In this document: piece after piece, positions 60,266-64,000 of the stretch
Numbering within the stretch: the first letter of the stretch is position 1
Layout of the letters: every line of letters starts with the position of its first letter
From: Candidatus Nitrosocosmicus oleophilus
GTDB lineage: Archaea; Thermoproteota; Nitrososphaeria; Nitrososphaerales; Nitrososphaeraceae
DNA: 64,000 bases
Reading direction: 5' to 3'
Assembly: GCF_000802205.1 (NCBI RefSeq)
Contig: NZ_CP012850.1
Coordinates: 372,001-436,000, forward strand
The notes under the pieces: model-generated
Database searches by the model: none
Told to the model about the DNA's origin: nothing
Seen by the model: only the letters and a program-made list of their open reading frames with translations
Program-made: the position numbers and the translations under genes

Positions 60266-61609
60266 CTAACTTAGTGGTTTCAATTCCTCCGTAAAAGTAT
60301 TGTAAATAGACAATGCTTCTTCTTCGCTTTTCGCTCCCACAATCGTGGCGGCTCCACTCGTAAGGAAGCTAATAAGTAGTTGATTTTGAAAGGACACTGT
60401 TATACCCAAATTGCCTTTTGATTTCAATATATACCCATTAGATTCGGCAATTTTTAAAATGTTTGATAAATCAACCTCGTTTGTAATTTGAGCTGGGGTA
60501 ACGGTGTATGTTCTCTTGCCTCGATCTCTTCCGCATAATTCTTCTACCATAATAGATGGTATTTTGATATCTTTTTGTTCAACATGCAATCCGCAGGAGG
60601 GACATTCATCATGTCTATTCATCTGAATTTTATCAAAAACTAAATCATTTAGATCTACGTATAATAATTTATTGACTAAGGATGGCTGCTGTCCAATTGC
60701 GATTTTTACTGCTTCAGATACTTGAATTCCAGAGACAAGATAAAGAATTGATGGATGTACTCCCTCAGTGCTACACGTTGGCATTTCATCCTCAGACAAT
60801 TCAGGAAAGATGCATCTAAGACAAGCACTATGATTTGGGAGGATAGTACAGACCGAACCAACCATTCCAAGTGCTCCAGCATAAATAAAAGGTATCCCTA
60901 GTCTTAAACAAGCATCGTTTAAAGCATATCTAGCATCGATACTATCCAAAGCATCAATAACTATATCATATCCTTTAATTATTTTTTCAGCGGTAAATTT
61001 AGTAACAGAAATGGGAATAGCTTCTATTTTGACACCAGGATTCATTTTCTGTAAACGTTCCAAGGCAGCTTCAACTTTTACCTTTCCTATATCTGCATCA
61101 GTGTACAAATGTTGTCTGTGAAGATTAGAGATCTCTATTACATCTCTGTCAACTATTCGAATCTCTCCAATTCCCATTCCAACTAATTGAGCTAAAACTG
61201 GGTTTCCTATTCCTCCTGCACCGACTACACATATTTTTGTATCTTTGAGTTTTTCCATCCCGACATAACCAATTTCCTCGAGCATAATTTGTCTTGAATA
61301 TCTCAACATATCTTGATTAGTTATTTCAGCTCCGCCGGCAACTGCAGGTAGAATATAAATAGAATCACCTTCTTTCAAAACTGAACCCATCCCTGCATTG
61401 TTAAAACGCATATTTTTTCCATTAATATAAATATTAATTAATGCTCTAGGCTTTCCGTTAATGTCTATAACTCTACGTTTAAAATCATCACCCATAATAC
61501 CGGATACAATGTTGAATGCTTCATCTAAAGTTGAAGCATCAATAGACATTTTTTTTTCTCCTGCACCTTTGTTTAAAACTGATGGAACAACAAATTCTAT
61601 TGTGGTCAA
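60266..61609 (-). CDS. MoaD-like/MoeB-like E1 fusion protein
   Basis: 447 residues. Residues 1-95 form a ubiquitin-like MoaD/ThiS domain ending in PAVAGG (Gly-Gly at 92-93), then AEITNQDMLRYSRQIMLEEIGY begins the E1/MoeB domain: ATP motif VVGAGGIGNPVLAQLVGMGIG, DRDVIEISNLHRQ, zinc CxxC pairs CLRCIF and CPSCG, and the active-site Cys in PTCSTEGV. A C-terminal 90-residue domain follows. The GG is internal, so an auto-adenylation or processing step is implied. Related enzymes activate sulfur carriers in molybdopterin, thiamine or tRNA thiolation. Confidence 0.88.
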   Translation of the reverse strand: MTTIEFVVPSVLNKGAGEKKMSIDASTLDEAFNIVSGIMGDDFKRRVIDINGKPRALINIYINGKNMRFNNAGMGSVLKEGDSIYILPAVAGGAEITNQDMLRYSRQIMLEEIGYVGMEKLKDTKICVVGAGGIGNPVLAQLVGMGIGEIRIVDRDVIEISNLHRQHLYTDADIGKVKVEAALERLQKMNPGVKIEAIPISVTKFTAEKIIKGYDIVIDALDSIDARYALNDACLRLGIPFIYAGALGMVGSVCTILPNHSACLRCIFPELSEDEMPTCSTEGVHPSILYLVSGIQVSEAVKIAIGQQPSLVNKLLYVDLNDLVFDKIQMNRHDECPSCGLHVEQKDIKIPSIMVEELCGRDRGKRTYTVTPAQITNEVDLSNILKIAESNGYILKSKGNLGITVSFQNQLLISFLTSGAATIVGAKSEEEALSIYNTFTEELKPLS

Positions 61610-61651
61610 TTTATAATTAACACCGTAATTTTTCGATTTATATCCGTTTGT

Positions 61652-62893
61652 TCAACGTATCATTGCGGAAACTAGCCTGATATCAGGTTTTACTGAACTA
61701 GGAGTAGGAAGAAGATCAGTAATAGATTCAGTAGTTTTAAGTCCGTTACCAGTAACATAACACACTATATTTTCATCTTTATCGATTTTATTTTCCTCTA
61801 TTAGTTTCTTTAAAACACCTACTGCCACACCACCAGCAGGTTCAGTGAATATTCCTTCGGATTTTGCAAGCAATAAAATGGCATTTTTAATTTCAGAATC
61901 AGTAACTTTCTCGCCTATTCCATTAAATTGTCTTAGACGTTTAAGTACGTATAATCCGTCACCAGGATCTCCTATGGCTAAGCTTTTTGCAACAGTATCA
62001 GGCTTTTCTACGGGTATAACTTCATTAGATCTATTCTTATAAGCATCAACAATAGGGGCACATCCATTAGGTTGGGCAGCAATTATCCTTAAATTAGAAA
62101 TATCAGAAATTAATCCTAGATTCATTATTTCTTCAAATCCTTTACAAATGGCATTCAACATAGCTCCACTTCCCACTGGAATTACTAGTACATCAGGGAC
62201 GATCCAATTCAATTGTTCCAATACTTCAAACGCTAGTGTTTTAGAGCCTTCGACGTAGTAAGGTCGCATATTTATATTTACAATTCCATAGCCATTAGAA
62301 TCTCCAATTACTGAAGCGATCCTGTTAGCATCATCATAGGTACCATCCACAGCTACAAATTTGCCTCCATATGACAAAGCTTGTGCGATTTTAACATCTT
62401 CTATGTCAGAGGGTGCGAAAATGTAACAAGGTAAATTTGCTTTTGCTGCATGAGCGGCGGTAGCAGATGCGAGATTTCCAGTAGATGCACAACCCACGGC
62501 AGATAAATTCATCTCTTTAGCTTTTGATACTGCAACCCCTGCGGGCCTATCCTTAAAAGAGAAAGTTGGATTTACAGAATCGTTTTTAATGTATAAATTC
62601 TTAAATCCGCCAAGACTATTGCCCAAATTATCTGCTTTTTGTAATGGAGTGATCGCACCATTTAAACTGACTATATTTTTCTTGTCTTCTATTGGAAGAA
62701 TTTCAAAATATCGCCAATAAGTTAAATCTGAACGACTTTCAAATGTATTCCTAGTAATGGTAGTATCTATTTTATATTGGACATCTAACGGCCCAAAGCA
62801 ATCCTCACAGATATATATAAATCTTGGGGAATACTCTTTATTACATTCTCTACATTTTAGTGCACTTATAATTCCCATTATTTCTGAATACAA
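61652..62893 (-). CDS. thrC: threonine synthase
   Basis: 413 residues of the PLP fold-type II family. A zinc-ribbon-like N-terminus (CRECNKEYSP...CEDCFGPLD), the Lys-bearing NPTFSFKDRPAGVAV, phosphate loop ASTGNLASATAAHAAKA, and PVGSGAMLNAICKGFEEI are visible, with a C-terminal CYVTGNGLKTTE. It turns O-phosphohomoserine into threonine. The ATG at 62893 or the one five codons later (62878) may be the start. Same strand as hisI and the MoaD-MoeB fusion. Confidence 0.93.
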   Translation of the reverse strand: MYSEIMGIISALKCRECNKEYSPRFIYICEDCFGPLDVQYKIDTTITRNTFESRSDLTYWRYFEILPIEDKKNIVSLNGAITPLQKADNLGNSLGGFKNLYIKNDSVNPTFSFKDRPAGVAVSKAKEMNLSAVGCASTGNLASATAAHAAKANLPCYIFAPSDIEDVKIAQALSYGGKFVAVDGTYDDANRIASVIGDSNGYGIVNINMRPYYVEGSKTLAFEVLEQLNWIVPDVLVIPVGSGAMLNAICKGFEEIMNLGLISDISNLRIIAAQPNGCAPIVDAYKNRSNEVIPVEKPDTVAKSLAIGDPGDGLYVLKRLRQFNGIGEKVTDSEIKNAILLLAKSEGIFTEPAGGVAVGVLKKLIEENKIDKDENIVCYVTGNGLKTTESITDLLPTPSSVKPDIRLVSAMIR

Positions 62894-62963
62894 GAGAACA
62901 ATATGATAGATAAATCTCTCTAAATAATATTTAGTATTACTTAACTTTGCTATTAGGAACCAA

Positions 62964-63389
62964 TCAGCCTAATTCATTATGAAAACATGAACGATTTCCT
63001 GTATGACAAGCAGGTTTCATAGAATTAACCAGATATAATAATGCATCAGAATCACAATCAACTAATATTTTTTCTACTGGTTGAATATTCCCCGATTCTT
63101 CGCCTTTCATCCACAATCTATTATGAGAAGTGCTCCAAAAATGTGCATTTCCAGTTTCAACGGTTTTGGTTAAGGCGTACTTATTTGCATACCCAAGCAT
63201 CAAAATATCTTTAGTTCTTATATCTTGAACCACTACAGGGATGATTCCATTTCGTTTTTCAAAATCGATTTTATCTATGGATTTTAACAACCTGAAATAT
63301 TGGATCGAAAAGGTATAAGAATTTTCTATAATACTAAAATTTACTCCCAAATCTTGGGGTATTTTTATTAAATAGTATGAGATACTCAT
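62964..63389 (-). CDS. hisI: phosphoribosyl-AMP cyclohydrolase
   Basis: 141 residues from the ATG at 63389 (SISYYLIKI); an open frame to 63500 would overlap the divergent tiaS gene and is rejected. HisI blocks: MLGYANKYALTKTVETGNAHFWSTSHNRLWMKGEESGN, VDCDSDALLYLV and ACHTGNRSCF with the zinc-binding cysteines and aspartates. It opens the purine ring of phosphoribosyl-AMP in histidine synthesis. About 30 residues before the domain start are unusual and perhaps untranslated. The distance to tiaS start is only 17 bases. Confidence 0.92.
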   Translation of the reverse strand: MSISYYLIKIPQDLGVNFSIIENSYTFSIQYFRLLKSIDKIDFEKRNGIIPVVVQDIRTKDILMLGYANKYALTKTVETGNAHFWSTSHNRLWMKGEESGNIQPVEKILVDCDSDALLYLVNSMKPACHTGNRSCFHNELG

Positions 63390-63405
63390 TACAACAAAGA
63401 CATAA

Positions 63406-64000
63406 TTGTTGCTAATAAATAATTGGAATAAACCTAGTGACGAGAAAACTCTGCATATAGGATTTGATGACACTGATTCAGTAAATGGAAGATGCACCAC
63501 CCACCTATCTTATTTAATATCAAATATGCTAATAAGAAAATTTCAGGTAGAATTTGTTGATTTTCCACTGTTAATAAGACTAAATCCCAACGTTCCTCTT
63601 AAAACTAGAGGAAATGGTGCAGTCTGTCTAAGAATAAGAGGTGGAAATTATGAAAAAATCAAAGAGGAGATCACTCATTTCATAGAAAACTATTCCGAAT
63701 TAGAAAACGGAGCCAATCCGGGTTTAGTTTTTTATGAAGGAAATAGCATTGACAAAGACTTGACATCGTTTAGTGAAAGTGCTATGGATACCATATTAAG
63801 TAAACAACTAGCCATAAAAATAGCTAGGAAGAATCATATACAATTCAGCATTTTTGGAAAAGGATATGGAATTGTAGGTGCACTTGCAGCAACAGGTTGT
63901 CTTTTAGATTCAGATCACACATTTGAAACAATTGCATACAGAAGTAAAGAAAATATTGGAACTAACAGAAAAACGGATGACTTTAAAGTAAGAAAATTAA
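63406..64000 (+). CDS. tiaS: tRNA(Ile2) agmatinylcytidine synthetase, 3'-truncated by the window edge
   Basis: 198 residues visible, open to the window end. The nearest usable starts are two TTG codons at 63406 and 63409. The N-terminal domain LHIGFDDTDSVNGRCTTHLSYLISN (usual IDDTDS...GxCTT), RLNPNVPLKTRGNGAVCLR and FGKGYGIVGALAATGCLLD match TiaS, which ligates agmatine to C34 of tRNA-Ile(CAU) using ATP. This modification is archaea-specific and essential. The OB-fold and zinc ribbon lie beyond the window. Confidence 0.9.
   Translation, partial: MLLINNWNKPSDEKTLHIGFDDTDSVNGRCTTHLSYLISNMLIRKFQVEFVDFPLLIRLNPNVPLKTRGNGAVCLRIRGGNYEKIKEEITHFIENYSELENGANPGLVFYEGNSIDKDLTSFSESAMDTILSKQLAIKIARKNHIQFSIFGKGYGIVGALAATGCLLDSDHTFETIAYRSKENIGTNRKTDDFKVRKL

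Noticed and set aside
63389-63500. N-terminal extension of HisI
   Set aside because: It would overlap the conserved IGFDDTDS region of tiaS on the opposite strand.

Overview
The window looks like the chromosome of an ammonia-oxidising archaeon of the Nitrososphaerales (Thaumarchaeota), most like the Nitrosocosmicus/Nitrososphaera soil lineages. This is inferred, not confirmed by a search. The evidence is a low-GC genome with archaeal TATA-type promoters and nearly leaderless genes, an Amt ammonium transporter, a thaumarchaeal-type copper nitrite reductase (NirK), several secreted blue-copper proteins, archaeal information-processing genes (Rps11, class I CCA enzyme, aCPSF2-like nuclease, type II Map, TiaS, UPF0200/UPF0201) and an intron-bearing tRNA. 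No amo, rRNA or CRISPR locus is present.

Layout. 0-6.2 kb: a small conserved protein cut by the left edge, an unknown protein, tRNase Z + PRPP synthetase, a HyuA-like protein, and a glutamate-racemase-fold protein that has lost both catalytic cysteines. 6.2-15.1 kb: metal-responsive area with a DtxR-type regulator, a winged-helix regulator with a double DtxR-like operator at its start codon, a sugar dehydrogenase-cupredoxin fusion, a DedA protein and an FTR1 iron permease with a duplicated extracellular domain and a matching operator at its predicted transcription start. 15.3-21 kb: a frameshifted secreted protein, Amt, a 7-bp tandem repeat, an alcohol dehydrogenase and NirK. 21.4-23.4 kb: graveyard of a broken HTH gene and a broken DDE transposase with matching terminal repeats.

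23.5-28.2 kb: asparagine-synthase-like PP-loop protein divergent from a QueD/PTPS-domain protein, valyl-tRNA synthetase, and a small roadblock-like protein. 28.4-37.9 kb: secreted and surface genes (two-discoidin protein, another discoidin-like protein, a cupredoxin on a sequon-repeat stalk), RidA, a DUF255 thioredoxin-domain protein, and a protein with 18 perfect 8-residue repeats. 37.9-41.8 kb: RNA-related cluster (ThpR, CCA enzyme, COG2112-type kinase; UPF0200/UPF0201 on the other strand). 41.8-44.5 kb: sulfite reductase overlapping a rhodanese with a Lys/Ala-rich tail. 44.7 kb: tRNA-Trp with apparently two introns.

45-64 kb: small unknowns, a VOC protein, an FAD oxidase, a seven-blade YVTN propeller of nearly identical DNA repeats, Map, tRNA-Pro, Rps11, ThiL-GlmM, an XRE-like regulator, a seven-cysteine ferredoxin, a second copy of the left-edge small protein, two tandem methyltransferase-like genes with identical cores, aCPSF2-like nuclease, an OGG1-like glycosylase, an acidic coiled-coil protein, a MoaD-MoeB fusion, ThrC, HisI and the start of TiaS.

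The genes support nitrogen uptake (Amt, NirK), iron import under DtxR-type control, sulfur assimilation, amino-acid and cofactor synthesis, tRNA maturation and an elaborate extracellular surface. Repeat-driven change is the strongest theme: many surface or low-complexity genes carry nearly perfect in-frame DNA repeats, and two gene pairs appear recently homogenised.
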